A program made the translations under genes and the position numbers. The notes beneath the pieces were generated by a model. That model saw nothing but the letters and a program-made list of their open reading frames with translations, was not told the origin of the DNA and did no database searches. Of a stretch of 64,000 nucleotides of DNA, positions 47,698 through 59,400 are shown piece after piece; position 1 is the first letter of the stretch; every line of letters begins with the position of its first letter. The DNA comes from Chamaecyparis obtusa (lineage: Eukaryota; Streptophyta; Pinopsida; Cupressales; Cupressaceae): the NCBI GenBank assembly GCA_027943335.1, contig BSBK01004089.1, positions 2,770,001-2,834,000 on the forward strand, in the 5' to 3' direction.

Positions 47698-50576
47698 GAA
47701 AGACCTTACTAAAGCTATGAGTGGTGCTGAAGCTATGACCTCTGAATTTGACAAAGAATTTGGGGCCATTGACACTAGAGTCTCCAGCCTGGAGTCCACC
47801 TTAAAGAAAATTGGTGAGCGGAGTTATAAAATTCTCAAAGCTTCCGCAGAGCACCTAAAAATCCTTGTGGGGAAACTTGAGCAGATCAATCAAGATAAAG
47901 CTATTGTTGAGGTGGAAGGTGATAAGGACACTAGCCCAGAAGAAATTTCTAGACTAGGAAAAAGAACTTGTGCAAGTACAAGGAAGAGAGCACTCAAGGC
48001 CAACAATGACATAGAAGATCTGAAGAGTGTTGTTGCAAATATGGATCAATTGGCACTAGAAGCTGCATAGCTTCTCAAAAAATTTGCCTAGTTCTCTCTT
48101 GTGCTGGTTTTTTGTATGCCTTCGTCTACTGGTCTCTTGTTGGCTCTGGTTCTGTGTTGGCTTTTATGTTTGTGCCAGCTTTTCTCTTTGGTGGCTCTAG
48201 TTCACAATTTAGTATTTTATTGATCTTTAATGCTTATCTTTATGTAATCATGTTGTAAAGGGTTTCGGGTCCCTTCAAAACCTATTTTTCACTTAATAAA
48301 AACCAAATAAAAAGTAAAATATTTTATTTTTATTACTTTTTAATATGTTGCCTTTGGAGACATGTAGGAGATGTCAAAATTGATAGTGGGAAGCTTGGAG
48401 ACTTTGACATGAAGTCTCCACCCAAATTTGAAGTCTCTGGGTATGCACAAGGTCTTGAAAACGTGTCTCTAGGGGGGAGACACAATCTCCCAATGACTAC
48501 GTAAAATAGATATAACTTAAATATTTGGTTATACAAGAGTAAGTGTGAACTTTGTATAATAATGTTAAACATGGCAAATAGAAATTTTTTGAGTCTTCTA
48601 TCTTAGCGGAGACTAAGTTATTAGCTGGCCCAATGAGAGAAATGATATGCCTTATGCTCCTTACACTATTATCTTATGTATGCTGAAATATGCACACTTT
48701 TTTAACTATTATCATTTGGTTGTCATTAAGAGTGCCTATAAATAGTTGTAGGGTACTTTTGTACATTCTTTATGTTATCAAGGAGATGTATCTTGGGGGA
48801 TCTTCAAAACTTGTGGATGTTTGGGGTTAACAAATTTTAATTGGGTAAGAGATGTCAATAATAGGATATCTACTAATGGTTTAATTTAACATATATGGTG
48901 GTTTTATCAATTGAATGAACAAGTGATAGACTATGGTTTCTTTATCCGCTATATAGATTGAGTATATTACATTTTAGACCTATTCACACATTCCAAACAT
49001 ATTCACGAATTGTTGAATATTCAAACATATTCACACATTACAAACATATTCAAACTGGATAATAATAACATTGGACTCATTGGTGGACGTAGCCCAGGGA
49101 TTGGGTGAACCATGTTAAATCTTTGTGTCTTGTGTTCTCTTCTACGTGGTTTATTATTTTCTGATATTGGTTATATTTGCATGTAACTATTATTTATGTC
49201 TTGTTAATCCTAACAGAAAGACCTTACTAAAGCTGTGAGTGATGCTGAAGCTATGACCTTTGAATTTGACAAAGAATTTCGGGCCATTGACACTAGAGTC
49301 TCTAGCCTAGAGTCCACCTTAAAGAAAATTGGTGAGCAGAGTTATAAAATTCTCAAAGCTTCCACAGAGCACCTAAAAATCCTTGTGGGGAAACTTGAGC
49401 AGATCAATCAAGATAAAGCTATCATTGAGGTGGAAGGCGATAAGGACACTAGCCCAAAAGAGATTTCTAGACCAGGAAAAAGAACCTGTGCAAGTACAAG
49501 GAAGAGAGCACTCAAGGCCAACAATGACATAGAAGATCTGAAGAGTGTTGTTGCAAATATGGATCAATTGGAACTGGAAGCTGCATAGCTTCTCAAAAAA
49601 ATTGCCTAGTTCTCTCGTGCTGGTTTTTTGTATGCCTTCATCTGTTGGTCTCTTGCTGGCTCTGGTTTTGTGTTGGCTTTTTATCTGTTTATGCCAGCTT
49701 TTCTCTTTGGTGGCTCTGGTTCACAATTTAGTATTTTGCTGATCTTTAATGCTTATCTTTATGTAATCATGTTGTAAAGGGTTTCGGGTCCCTTCAAAAC
49801 CTATTTTTCACTTAATCAAAAACAAATATTTTGTTTTTATTACTTTTGAATATGTTGCCTTTGGAGACACACAGGAGATGTCAAAATTGATGGTGGGAGA
49901 CTTGGAGACTTTGACATGAAGTCTCCACCCAAAATTGAAGTCGTTGGGTATGCACAAGGTCTTGAAAATGTGTCTCTAGGGGGGAGACACAATCTCCCAA
50001 TGACTACGTAAAATAGATATAACTTAAATATTTGGGTATATAAGAGTAAGTGTGAACTTTGTATAATAATGTTAAACATGGCAAATAGAAATTTTTTGAG
50101 TCTTCTTATCTTAGTGGAGACTAAGTTATTAGCTGGCCCAATGAAAGAAACGATATGCCTTATGTTCCTTACACTATTATCTTATGTATGCTTAAATATG
50201 CACACTTTTTTTTAACAATTGCAGTCGTAAATTGGTTCATGGTTAACCATAGATGGGATCATTTGGTTGTCATTAAGAGTGCCTATAAATAGTTGTAGGG
50301 TACTTTTGTACATTCTTTATGTTATCAAGGAGATGTATCTTGGGAGATCTTCAAAACTTGTGGATGTTTGGGGTTAACAAATTTTAATTGGGTAAGAGAT
50401 GTCAATAATAGGATATCTACTAATGGTTTAATTTAACATATATGGTGGTTTTATCAATTGAATCAACAAGTGATAGACTTTGGTTTCTTTGTCTGCAATA
50501 TAGATTGATTATATTGCATTTTAGACCTATTCACACATTCCAAACATATTCACGAATTGCTGAATATTCAGACATA
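47537..50576 (+). repeat. Tandem duplication, about 1.52 kb unit, two copies
   Basis: Copy 1 is 47537-49056 and copy 2 is 49057-50576. Each has the 3' part of the solo LTR, the coiled-coil exon, a 3' flank ending near TTCACTTAATAAAAACC or TTCACTTAATCAAAAAC, a GGAGAC/GTCTCC-rich segment, and a minisatellite of CAAACATATTCAC units at the end. The duplication therefore came after the LTR insertion. Copy 2 has a short insertion near 50216-50256. Confidence 0.88.
49235..49588 (+). pseudogene. Duplicated coiled-coil exon of the unknown gene
   Basis: Second copy of the C-terminal 118 codons, with about a dozen amino-acid differences and no stop. The first ATG of copy 1 is GTG here (49235-49237); the next ATG is at 49253. 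It lacks the upstream part, so expression as a gene is unlikely. The retained frame may only reflect a recent duplication. Confidence 0.5.
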
Positions 50577-50723
50577 TTCACACATTACAAACATATTTAT
50601 AAATGTGTGAATATGTTTGTATACAATAGTATTTGGTATATGATAAGGTTTAAATAATGAGACATGAATTAAGAGAGATACATGATCGAATGTACCTTGT
50701 TTTATATGTAACTTTTTTGTTTC

Positions 50724-51128
50724 ATGTATGAAGAGAAAAAGGAAATAATAACTCTTGTTAAGTTCCCTGTAACCAAAAAATGGCAAAAATCTAGAACTAG
50801 TAAATTCCTCTTCTTCACTATGCCCTCTTCTACTCCGAATCGCTCCCCTACTACAGTTCAAGGTGTTGAAGACTTTGCTAAGATTGGAGATAGTTCTTTG
50901 GGTGTGGGAAGGTCTCATGCTTCCATCTCTAATGGTGTGGTTATTTATATTACAACACCTGTAAACACCAATGCTCCTGATTTTTTTTTTAATCAAGGCT
51001 ATGGACAAATGTGCTCTAAAATGACAAGGGACTCACCATATGAGGGTTCTGAGGAATATTTTCAACTAGAAATTACTCAATGCAATGCTTTTGGTGGAAA
51101 AATTTTAAATTTGACAAAATTAAAATGA
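50724..51128 (+). CDS. Hypothetical ORF, 134 codons, unrecognised
   Basis: Open from ATG 50724 to TGA 51126-51128. Ser/Thr/Pro-rich middle (MPSSTPNRSPTTVQGVEDF) and no motif I know. It may be another piece of the gene or element upstream, or a chance frame in AT-rich DNA. No promoter or splice evidence. Confidence 0.2.
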   Translation: MYEEKKEIITLVKFPVTKKWQKSRTSKFLFFTMPSSTPNRSPTTVQGVEDFAKIGDSSLGVGRSHASISNGVVIYITTPVNTNAPDFFFNQGYGQMCSKMTRDSPYEGSEEYFQLEITQCNAFGGKILNLTKLK

Positions 51129-53300
51129 GGGAGCTTATAGATCGTTCATAGATTTGGTTAGCAAGTTAACCAAATAAATTATTGACCCTAATTGGATAGC
51201 CCACTCATGAGGTATTATTTAGGATATAGAACAATTTAATAACTATGCTGAAAGCACCTATTATGTATATTTATTGTTATCCTATATCATTTTTTGATGA
51301 ATTGTATTCCTTTTTTGTTATTTATTTATTTCAAATGTGAAATTCACTTGCATTTATCAATATATGACTTGTTAGTAATAGAATATTGAAGTCAATTTTC
51401 TAGTAATAATTGATCATATTAACAATTTAATGATTTTTTTTTTGTGATTATCATGATTTAAAAATTAAAGCTCATCCATCCATCCAAATTAAAAATCATG
51501 ATTTCATTGGTATCATATCATGACAACGAGGTGGTCTAAATAGACTCGTGACAACATAATTGAATGGATGGACATTTCACACTATAATGTCAAATGGAAG
51601 ATGAATTATATCGTAACATGATTCGATGTCACCAATTCTTTACAATATTATTGCATTATAAATTTATAACTGAAGTCCGTGTACATGCAAAATCATGATC
51701 AAACATCATCAAGCAGAAGAAGACTTTCATCAATTGTTATCAGCACCAGCATTTCATCAATGTCAGAGGCCTACATCGTCCCCTCTCCAGTTCTCTAAAA
51801 ATATTCCTTGAGACACTGATTTCCCAATATTTCGTTATGGTAAAGGAAATCTTCCATCAGTACAATCTTGCCAATAGCCTCTCGTACTTTTTAATTTTGT
51901 TTCTATATAGTTCTGAAGGTGTGATCAAGAATCTTGAAGGTGGGCATGCTAATAGATTCATTCTAAGGTAGGATTTTCTTGGGGATAATATGAACTTTAG
52001 ACCAATCACTTTTGCAGGGAGATATTTTCCAAAGCTCTGTTGAAACATGCATATAAGTTGCAGTCAACTATTACAAATTTTGTTTCAGAATGTTACCATC
52101 TAAACAATTTTTTTATGTTCCCTACATTAATATATCCATTTTCAAATATACCAGTTAATTTTTTGTGCATGTGAATCTTGGGAGATTGCATTTATCTATA
52201 CTACTTGATGATGGTAACATACAAACACTAAGTCCTAAAATGTAACTGTGACTGAACCATGTTTGTCACAATATAAGGAACTACTATATAACAGAAAATG
52301 AAAATAGCTTTCACTGTTCGATGCATGTGAATACAGACTGGAAGAGTGTTGGCAGAATCCCACTACAAGACATACAAAATGCGGCAATCAATTGCATGAT
52401 CAGTACAGTAATAGAGGTGTTAACCACAAAAATCGTAGTGTGCTTAAAAATGTGTACAATTTGTAGGCATCCCTGGGGCTTGTGCTTCATTCTCCAGAAA
52501 CGGACATATGGGGTGTGGTGACCATATGGAACATCCTGGTTAGCAATACAATTTCCATTTTTTAATTTAATTTTCCAAATATTATTTTTTCTATTTTATT
52601 TTGACCGCCATGCACAGAATTTGGAAAAGAAAATTGACCTGTCTGAAATCTATCCTCCCATCCCCAAAACTCAACGAAACACTCTTAAAAACAGAGCTTT
52701 GAGACCATTAATCTATGGTAAACTTGCAAAGCTCTGTGCTGCCTTGACTCAGTCAGCTCACAAATTTTTACAGAAACCTGCAGAGCCTTCTACATTTGTA
52801 TGTCCTATATAAATCGATCTCAGAACAGCTTTCTTTCAAAAAGTCATAATATTGCATGTGCGTTTCTAGATTTGATTGTGTGTGTTTTTAGCATTGATAC
52901 TAAAAACACACACAATTAAATCCAGAAACGCACATGCATTTAAAAATAGATTGTAGAAATCTGATATTATTAATCATAACACTATCAAAAACAAACTTAA
53001 AAACTAAAGCTTAAAACACTCATCTTCATTTTCAGCATTCATTTTTTTAGCAGCCTTTTCTTTGAACCCTCAACAACTTGACTAGTTTATGAATGTCTCA
53101 AATCCATTGAATAATTAGCAGTTTGTCCAGTTGGGTATCTGCTAGGTGTAACAAAACAAATTTAAAAATTTGCAGATTGTTCCAGAATTTCTAGAGGATT
53201 TGCAGTTTTGATCCATATGTCATTGATACTATTTTAAATTGGTAACAATAAAAATCCATTTTATCTTGAAATGCAATTTAAATTTGTCAAGCCAGACTCT
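51129..53300. other. AT-rich intergenic region, no gene recognised
   Basis: No supported coding sequence. The only strong structure is the hairpin at 52854-52937. A short frame at 52621-52809 has no recognisable domain. Confidence 0.5.
52854..52937. repeat. Long near-perfect hairpin, 38-bp arms, 8-nt loop
   Basis: Arms 52854-52891 and 52900-52937 pair at 36 of 38 positions plus one G-U in plus-strand RNA; loop CATTGATA. The arms contain GCATGTGCGTTTCT and a TGTGTGTGTTTTTAG stretch. It could be a foldback element, a small MITE remnant or a small-RNA precursor. Confidence 0.85.
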
Positions 53301-53834
53301 GAAACGAACCTAACTTACTTCCAACTAAATGTTTTCTGATATTGTCCAATTGCTAATGAACTTCCACAGTAAATTGAAAAGCCTTTTGTTCTGGTTTACT
53401 AATCTCATGTATTCTTTTAAGGACTTATATGGCATCTTAACACAAACGGACTCCGGTGCTCTAAATAGTACCACATCAAAAATATAATTACAACATTTGC
53501 AAACGTTTGTGGGCTGCAGTACTTGTTTGCTGAACATTCTGTACAGTTAGTTGTTCACTACTTGCTCTAGCATGACTCCCATTTGCAGCATAATGATCCA
53601 ACTTCTGAGATAACTTTCAGAAGTAACAAAAATTCTATCGAATGAATATTGACCTGGTACAATACCTGACATGGTTAAAGAGAAACTAGACACAGAAAGC
53701 AGGGCATAGAGTACCTGCTGTTGAATATGGTACCTCCAAGAATAATGCTTGAAGCCAGCACCTGGACGGGAACGGCTAGCCTTTCTTCCGCCCAAGACTA
53801 ATCAATAAGTTTGTTGTGATTTGAAATCTGACTC
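53301..53834 (-). other. Likely 3' flank/UTR of the mTERF gene
   Basis: Downstream of the mTERF stop. A splice-donor-like CAG/GTACTC lies on the minus strand near 53718, so a 3'-UTR intron is possible. Short frames here have no domain. Confidence 0.3.
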
Positions 53835-55025
53835 TCACTTTCTTCGCCAAAATCCATGTTTTGGCTGAGCTCTTGTGCGATTGGAGGCACTAGCAATGGC
53901 GTTTTCATAAATTGTCCACAGTGTTTCAGACTTCTTGATCTTTCTAACAAATCTTGCCTCTGCCATATTCATTACCGTCAAAAGAGGGATATCGAAGTCA
54001 TTGATGGATTTGATTTTCTGCCAGATCAGAAACCTTGGCCTCATAGTCTTTTCCAAATTGATTTGCAACAAGTTAACATGCTTCACTACAATATTTGCAG
54101 GGAGCTTCATGTCATTAACTATAAAGTTCATCTTTTCACTCACATTTTCCTTGGAGAGATTAAAGACTAGAGGGACGGCTCTAAGTACTTGCAAGGCTTC
54201 TTCAGCCGAGAGCCCGCAGAGTTTGAGATTCTTAATCTTGGCCTCTAACGTTTCTGTGCGACTAATAGCCACTATAGCTACAATATATTTGTACATTTTG
54301 CTGTCTTTGTCAGCGCCAATCTTGTTGATGAGATCCACTTGTGCGGGGATTAGAGACGTTCGTGCGAGAACAAGCGGGTATACCTGTAAGAAGCTTACGA
54401 GCTTCGTCCCAAAGAAGCCCCATCCTTCCCAGAAAGCAAGCGAGGGCTTCAGGGTCTTCTCCAAGCTACATCTGATAAGTCCTGGTGATTTTAACAGGGC
54501 TTTAACGAGCACATCCTCGGACTGAAATACATCCTTCAGAAACTCCATCGTGGGAAGAAGCTTGTTCTCCAGGTTATTGGACAATATGTACGGATTTTTG
54601 GTCAAAACTTTAGCCAGATTTACACCCACAATACCAAAATCTTCCAGTAGTTTGAGCTTAGGTTCCAATATTGCTTTTGCAGAGCCGAAGACATGGGGTA
54701 TTATCCTAAATATTTTGGCAATTTGGACTTCAAAGCAGCCGTTTTTCTTCAACAAATGAATATCCTTCTCTACGTTGTGAAGGGTTCGAAGGTTCTGCAA
54801 TTGAGGTTTCAACTTGAGAATCCGATTGATGTCGGCCTCAGACAGGTTAAGTTGGGTGGAGGCAAACTGTGAAAAGAGGTTCTGCGAATGAGCTTTACTT
54901 GAGAAAACATTACGAAAATGGAATGGGTGAACAATTGACAGTTTGCAGGATGAATTGGAGTTCATAAGAGCTACTGCAAGTCTACAGCATAACATTGTGT
55001 TCATCATGGAAGCCACTGCAACCAC
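53835..55025 (-). CDS. mTERF domain protein, organelle-targeted
   Basis: An intact 396-residue single-exon ORF. mTERF proteins are helical-repeat nucleic-acid-binding proteins acting in mitochondria or plastids on organelle transcription, splicing or translation; the target of this one cannot be inferred. Residues 1-50 are rich in Ser, Arg and hydrophobics with few acids (MVAVASMMNTMLCCRLAVAL), fitting a transit peptide. From about 65 to 360 there are repeated mTERF units with the usual Leu/Pro pattern (LKLKPQLQNL, KIFRIIPHVFG, LTKNPYILS, LLKSPGLIRCSLEKTL, FLQVYPLVLA, LRAVPLVFNLSKENV). The tail is basic (KHGFWRRK). Length is normal for plant mTERFs. Start taken at 55025, the first ATG after the TATA box; later Met residues at 7, 8 and 11 are alternatives. 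Confidence 0.92.
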   Translation of the reverse strand: MVAVASMMNTMLCCRLAVALMNSNSSCKLSIVHPFHFRNVFSSKAHSQNLFSQFASTQLNLSEADINRILKLKPQLQNLRTLHNVEKDIHLLKKNGCFEVQIAKIFRIIPHVFGSAKAILEPKLKLLEDFGIVGVNLAKVLTKNPYILSNNLENKLLPTMEFLKDVFQSEDVLVKALLKSPGLIRCSLEKTLKPSLAFWEGWGFFGTKLVSFLQVYPLVLARTSLIPAQVDLINKIGADKDSKMYKYIVAIVAISRTETLEAKIKNLKLCGLSAEEALQVLRAVPLVFNLSKENVSEKMNFIVNDMKLPANIVVKHVNLLQINLEKTMRPRFLIWQKIKSINDFDIPLLTVMNMAEARFVRKIKKSETLWTIYENAIASASNRTRAQPKHGFWRRK

Positions 55026-55041
55026 GAAAGAATAAGAAGGC

Positions 55042-55096
55042 TAGGGTTTACAACAAGAGAAGTCGGTTTACCACGAAAATCTTTTTCATTATATAA
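55042..55096 (-). promoter_or_regulatory. mTERF core promoter: TATA box and telo-box
   Basis: On the minus strand TATATAAT lies at 55096-55089, and AAACCCTA (telo-box type) at 55049-55042, 17 bases before the ATG. Telo-boxes are common in 5' regions of plant translation and organelle-biogenesis genes. The implied 5' UTR is only about 35-40 nt. Confidence 0.55.
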
Positions 55097-55329
55097 CTTT
55101 TTGCAAACTTATGAAAAAAAACAAGTGTTTCCCCGTCGTATGGTTAACAATTTTCGTGGTCTTCTTATTTTCGTAGCCTTCAAAGTAGCATCCTAAGGAA
55201 TGGGCTAGATTTCTAGTTATTTGTTCATTCTGTCCATTTTGGTTTGGGTGTTTCTTTGTTTCATATATGGAAATGGTTTTTCAATAAAATAAAATAAAAA
55301 TTAAACTTACGGGAAAATAATTTTCTACT

Positions 55330-55790
55330 TTTAGGTGGCAAGATTCAAGTGGTGAATCGTATTTTCTTGGTGTCACATGTTTATTACTCTTTTTGTTGGA
55401 TGCCCTCCAAAAGAAGTTATAATAACCTTATTAAACTTGTTCGCCACTTTCTTTGGTCTAATTGGAGTGGTAATGAGGGTTTCAAATATACTTCATGGAT
55501 TCATTGTATTCAGCCTAAATCAAAAGGAGGATTGGGCCTTTCAAATCCCCAAACTCAAGGGATTTGCTTGGCTGCTAAGTGGATAATTAGAGTGGTCACT
55601 AGTGATTAGCCATGGAAAGAGTTGGTTCAATTTAGTATTAACCAAGCCTCCATTAAAAAAAATGGAAACTTTTCAAGTGGGTTGATAAAATTCTATTAGC
55701 TCATTCCTTTCATGTCAAAGCATCATTTCTTTTAAAGGATGGAAAATGTAGAACCAGCTACTAAGCATAGTGAAGACACCTAACTTTGAT
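55330..55790 (+). pseudogene. LINE reverse-transcriptase C-terminal fragment
   Basis: RT-thumb/post-RT motifs of plant LINEs: VNRIFLVSHVYYSFCWMPS, HFLWSNWSG and KGGLGLSNPQTQGICLAAKW. TAG at 55607-55609 sits where the frame should go on (then PWKELVQFSI). The 5' part is missing and no poly-A tail is evident. It lies 0.3 kb upstream of the mTERF promoter in divergent orientation. Confidence 0.75.
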
Positions 55791-56820
55791 TAACAATTTT
55801 AATTAAATTTAGTCATCTTACTCGCATTATTGGTTGAATAATCATTCATTATTTAATTGATTGATGTTAGCCTTCTAGCTAAATTAATTTAATTAATTAG
55901 CTATAGTCCAATTAATCTAATGGAAACCCATAATCATTTAATTAATCAAATCCCCTTCCTCTATTAATTTAAATGGTCATTTCTTTCTATTTTCCATCTA
56001 TTTCTACTTGAAAAACTAACCACATACTAAGGTTTTTAATTTTTTGAGGTGTTTTTACAAGGTTTCCATATTGTTCCAAGTTTGAAGCTAAAAGAAGAGG
56101 CTTGGGTAACATCATTCCCAAGACCAAATTTTGCATAGCTAAAAAAAACCCACCTACGGGAATGCTCTAACAACTAACAGGATCACTAGTATGACTTGAG
56201 GGATCGCATTCTCGCAACTAGAGGCCTCTCAGCCTTCCACACTAGTACATTTGACCTTATTTTTCAACCAAAATTTTTGACCAACAAATAAAAAGGTTTT
56301 GGTTGGTTGGATTATAGAAGGAAAAATTTGATTTTTTTTAAAGTTATGCCCATGTTGGTCAAACTTGCGACCAATATCATGGGGGTCAAAATTTTGACGA
56401 ACACGGGCTTAACTTTAAAAAAAAAGATTTCATTTATCATTTCATTATTCTTGGCACGACGTTCGAAGGGTAGCGCGCGAAGGAGGTCCACTTGTTTGAT
56501 TTAACTAGGGTTTTTGAAGTTTTATATAACATCTTCCTCTCAATGCCAAGATCTGGATCTATTTGAAAGGGGTGCAACAACTGCTGAGAAACCACAAGAG
56601 GCTAGATTTGAGCATAGACCTCAACAAAACATCTCACTTAATAATCAACCCCACTCAGGAAGCATTAAAATTTGGATTGTTGGAATTTTGTGAGGTAGAA
56701 CTGAAAAACTGTTTAATTTACATTATCATTTTCTTCTTTCATTCATACATTTGGAGTTGTATTTAAAGGTAGATAACATAATATTTGTGAAGATTTAGTC
56801 AAGGGATTTGAGAAATAATC
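55791..56820. other. AT-rich intergenic region with a foldback
   Basis: No gene seen. 55790-56000 has many TTAATTAA-like words; a foldback is at 56332-56424. Confidence 0.5.
56332..56424. repeat. Foldback with 32-bp arms
   Basis: Arms 56332-56363 and 56393-56424 match at 29 of 32 positions, 29-nt loop. The arms contain TTTAAAGTTA and GCCCATGTTGGTCAAA. Nearby words TTTTGACC and GGTCAAA recur (56272-56400). It fits a MITE-like remnant. Confidence 0.75.
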
Positions 56821-57120
56821 CTAGGGATAGCACATCATAAAACAAAGTATTATCGCATTCCATGAGATAACATCTCTTTGAGGCATTATGTCAAACAGTT
56901 TATGTGCCTTGTGTATATTTCCACATTTTCCATACATATCTATCAAAGCATTTTCCACTGTAATATCCAACGAAAATCCCCCTTCCATTATGCTTTGATG
57001 GATGCCCATACCTTAATGTTCTAACACTCCCGTTTCGGCACAGGTTGGTAGGATGCTGGAAAAAGTCATGGAGTTTGGACCCTTCAGAACATATTCAACT
57101 TCCATTTCGACTGTAAACCA
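56821..57120 (-). pseudogene. PPR (PLS-type) gene fragment
   Basis: On the minus strand, PNSMTFSSILPTCAETGVLE, a TAA, then GMGIHQSIMEGGFSLDITVE, ALIDMYGKCGNIHKAHKLFD and MPQRDVISWNAII. These are consecutive pentatricopeptide units of the P-L-S type, normally in long organelle RNA-editing factors. Only about 1.5-2.5 units remain. Confidence 0.8.
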
Positions 57121-57429
57121 TTTTGAATAGGGTTTCTTCTAAATTTGACGACACAAAACCCTCCTATCCCACTACCAACAATGGAAGAAATCCCCCAATA
57201 CACGCGTTCATTGAGTTTTCATGCAACCAATGTTTTCACACAACTTGGACAGTGTGACTAAGAGTTTTCTTTCTTGGCAACCAAAGAAACTCACCCAATC
57301 TTCTACTTCGACTTGGGGCTTCTATAGACATGTGTCTACCTCTCCATGAGCTTTTAGTTGAAGCAAGCAGTGCATTCAACTCATTGTAATCTCCTTGCAA
57401 TGGTCTGACGTCCCTAACTGTGCTCAACC

Positions 57430-59400
57430 GGCTTGCCTAGGGCATCATTGCATTCAAACAATGTATTATTCATTCTGTTAACATGTTATATAAGAAGCAA
57501 TAATGAAGCCTGTCATGATCATATAGGTCTTATAGAAATAATGTAAAGAAATACATATAGATCTAACAACTCAAGCCATGTTCAAGGTATAAGAGAAATG
57601 TTGTAATAGGATATCAAATGAAAGAAAACTCTGATTCCAAAGCATAATCATGAGTATCAAATATTACAAGACAATAGTAAGACATTTCTATTATAGTACA
57701 CTAACATCAGTCACCGTGAACCACAATGCTCATAAATGGAGTTTTTAGCCTCAAAATACAAAACTATGTCATAGTGCTATGATGGGAATATATCAAAATA
57801 TGTTAATAATCTCTTGCTTACTTCATAATTTTTAAGTGTTGTCTTTAAGTTATTTACCATTTCTTACATCTCCTCAATTGTGGATTTTGATTTTCTATGG
57901 TATTTTCTTCTCTAGGTCTATTCATTTCCCTTTTTGTTTCAACAGAACCCACAGTGGCATGCTCATCAACACTCTTAATGACACACTCATCTCTTCTTCT
58001 TTATATTTCTTCTCTCTCCATTATTTGTTTCATCTTTATTTCTTCTCTTTTAGGGATAACCATCTTTTGTTTCTTAGTTTTTTCATTACTTTCTCTTGAG
58101 TTCTTATCTTCTTTTGGCATGGGTGCTCCATTCTTTTCTCACATGTGAACCCTATATTGTATCTCATGGAGATTATTTGATTTAATCTTTGTTACGTAAA
58201 TACTAAAAACTAAAAATAACAGTCTTATTCTCTTTGTTTTTATGATATGGTTAAGATGGCGCAATTGTATAAGCCTTGTCCTCTTTATTTTTATGTTATG
58301 GATAAGAACACTAATACCATTATATACGTAAAAATAACAGTCTCAACTTTTTTATTTTTATGACACTAACAAGAAGGATGGTGCCATTAGCTTTTTGTAT
58401 TTATGATTTTATGACACACATAAGAACAATAGTACACTATGATCCCCTTTCCCACATTAGAAAAATTGGGCTTTATTTTTCATCTAGTCCACACACAAAA
58501 AAGGATAAATCTTATCAGGATAAACGAAGTTGACAATGGGTGACAGTAGTCCACTAATGTTAGACTGAACAAACTATCCTAGAGAGATGAAATGACAAAG
58601 ATAGAAGAGGAATAATAATAAAGAAAATCCTTATTCCAAATCAGGAAGGATCATATTATGGGCTAGGATAGTTCTCATATGCATTAGCATGGGTGAAGAA
58701 CATTGTTGCTCTAGTCATCAATCCATTCAAGCATAAACAAATATGGGTTGGGACCAGCTAGTCTTCCACCCTATTAAAATCACTTACAAGTCTCCACACT
58801 AAGCCTCATATATTCCTTCCCTCCAAAAGCATCATCATTCCTTAGTAGTACTATAGAATATATTTGGCCTAATAAAATATATGTGTTAGGGAATTAAAAA
58901 ATGGGTATGGTATTAGGATTAGGACTATTGAGCATACAAACATTTACAAAAATAATATCATATGTAAAGTAATCATAGATAAAACTACAGAACTAGTGCC
59001 TTCACTAAATAGATAATAACAAAATAATGAGGCAAACTAAGTGAATTTGAATACTAGACCAGGGTGCTTGTAGATTTTTTGTCGCCCATGTCTTGGCCTA
59101 AAGAAATGAAATAAACCATGGAGAATAATGAACATGTGGCATGGAGAAAAGATCTAACTCTTCTCGAGGACCCTGAATGAACGATCTTGAATCATTCTAC
59201 TTAGGATCCTTGAGAAACAATGATCCAAACCCATACCAAGATGGAGATCCTTCTAATGATGGGCATGGAGCCACGAAGCTTATTTGATCAAAGAACTTAT
59301 GCAATCCAAGGTGTTTTAAAAGATTCCAAATTCCTCCCAAGGTTTCAAACACCAAATCTTCAAAATTACCAAGTTAGGCTTATTAGCCCTGTCTAATAGG
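57430..59400. other. Intergenic region, no gene recognised
   Basis: T/C-rich stretch at 57830-58150 whose frames are low-complexity Phe/Ser/Leu. TTTTTATG-A words recur at about 58230-58420. No transposon termini seen. Confidence 0.5.

Larger units (their letters stand above)
46184..48070 (+). pseudogene. Unknown gene with C-terminal coiled coil, split by solo LTR
   Basis: The frame starts near ATG 46184 (MGGDRKRMESLTCDDW) and contains KLTICGNTVKVGEGVIAKVTG. Stops: TAA at 46502-46504 and TAG near 46586-46588; a shift lies near 46700. A 58-codon unit is duplicated (46763-47108). The solo LTR at 47271-47697 interrupts the frame between NNVK and DLTKAM; dropping it and one TSD restores the same frame. 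The C-terminal 118 residues (47717-48070) are heptad-rich (RVSSLESTLKKIGERSYKIL), with a basic patch GKRTCASTRKRALK. I do not recognise the family; it could be a host gene or an ORF of an uncharacterised mobile element. Confidence 0.55.

Noticed and set aside
52321..52812. Short plus-strand frames at 52321-52521 and 52621-52812 as small genes
   Set aside because: No recognised domain, promoter or splice support in AT-rich intergenic DNA.
53547..53795. 82-codon minus-strand frame downstream of mTERF
   Set aside because: Lies in the probable 3' UTR, has no domain, and contains a splice-donor-like site.
53935..54525. 196-codon plus-strand frame antisense to mTERF
   Set aside because: A shadow of the intact mTERF coding sequence.
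57836..58148. Plus-strand frames rich in Phe/Ser/Leu that look membrane-like
   Set aside because: Low-complexity T/C-rich DNA gives hydrophobic frames by composition; no start context or motif.
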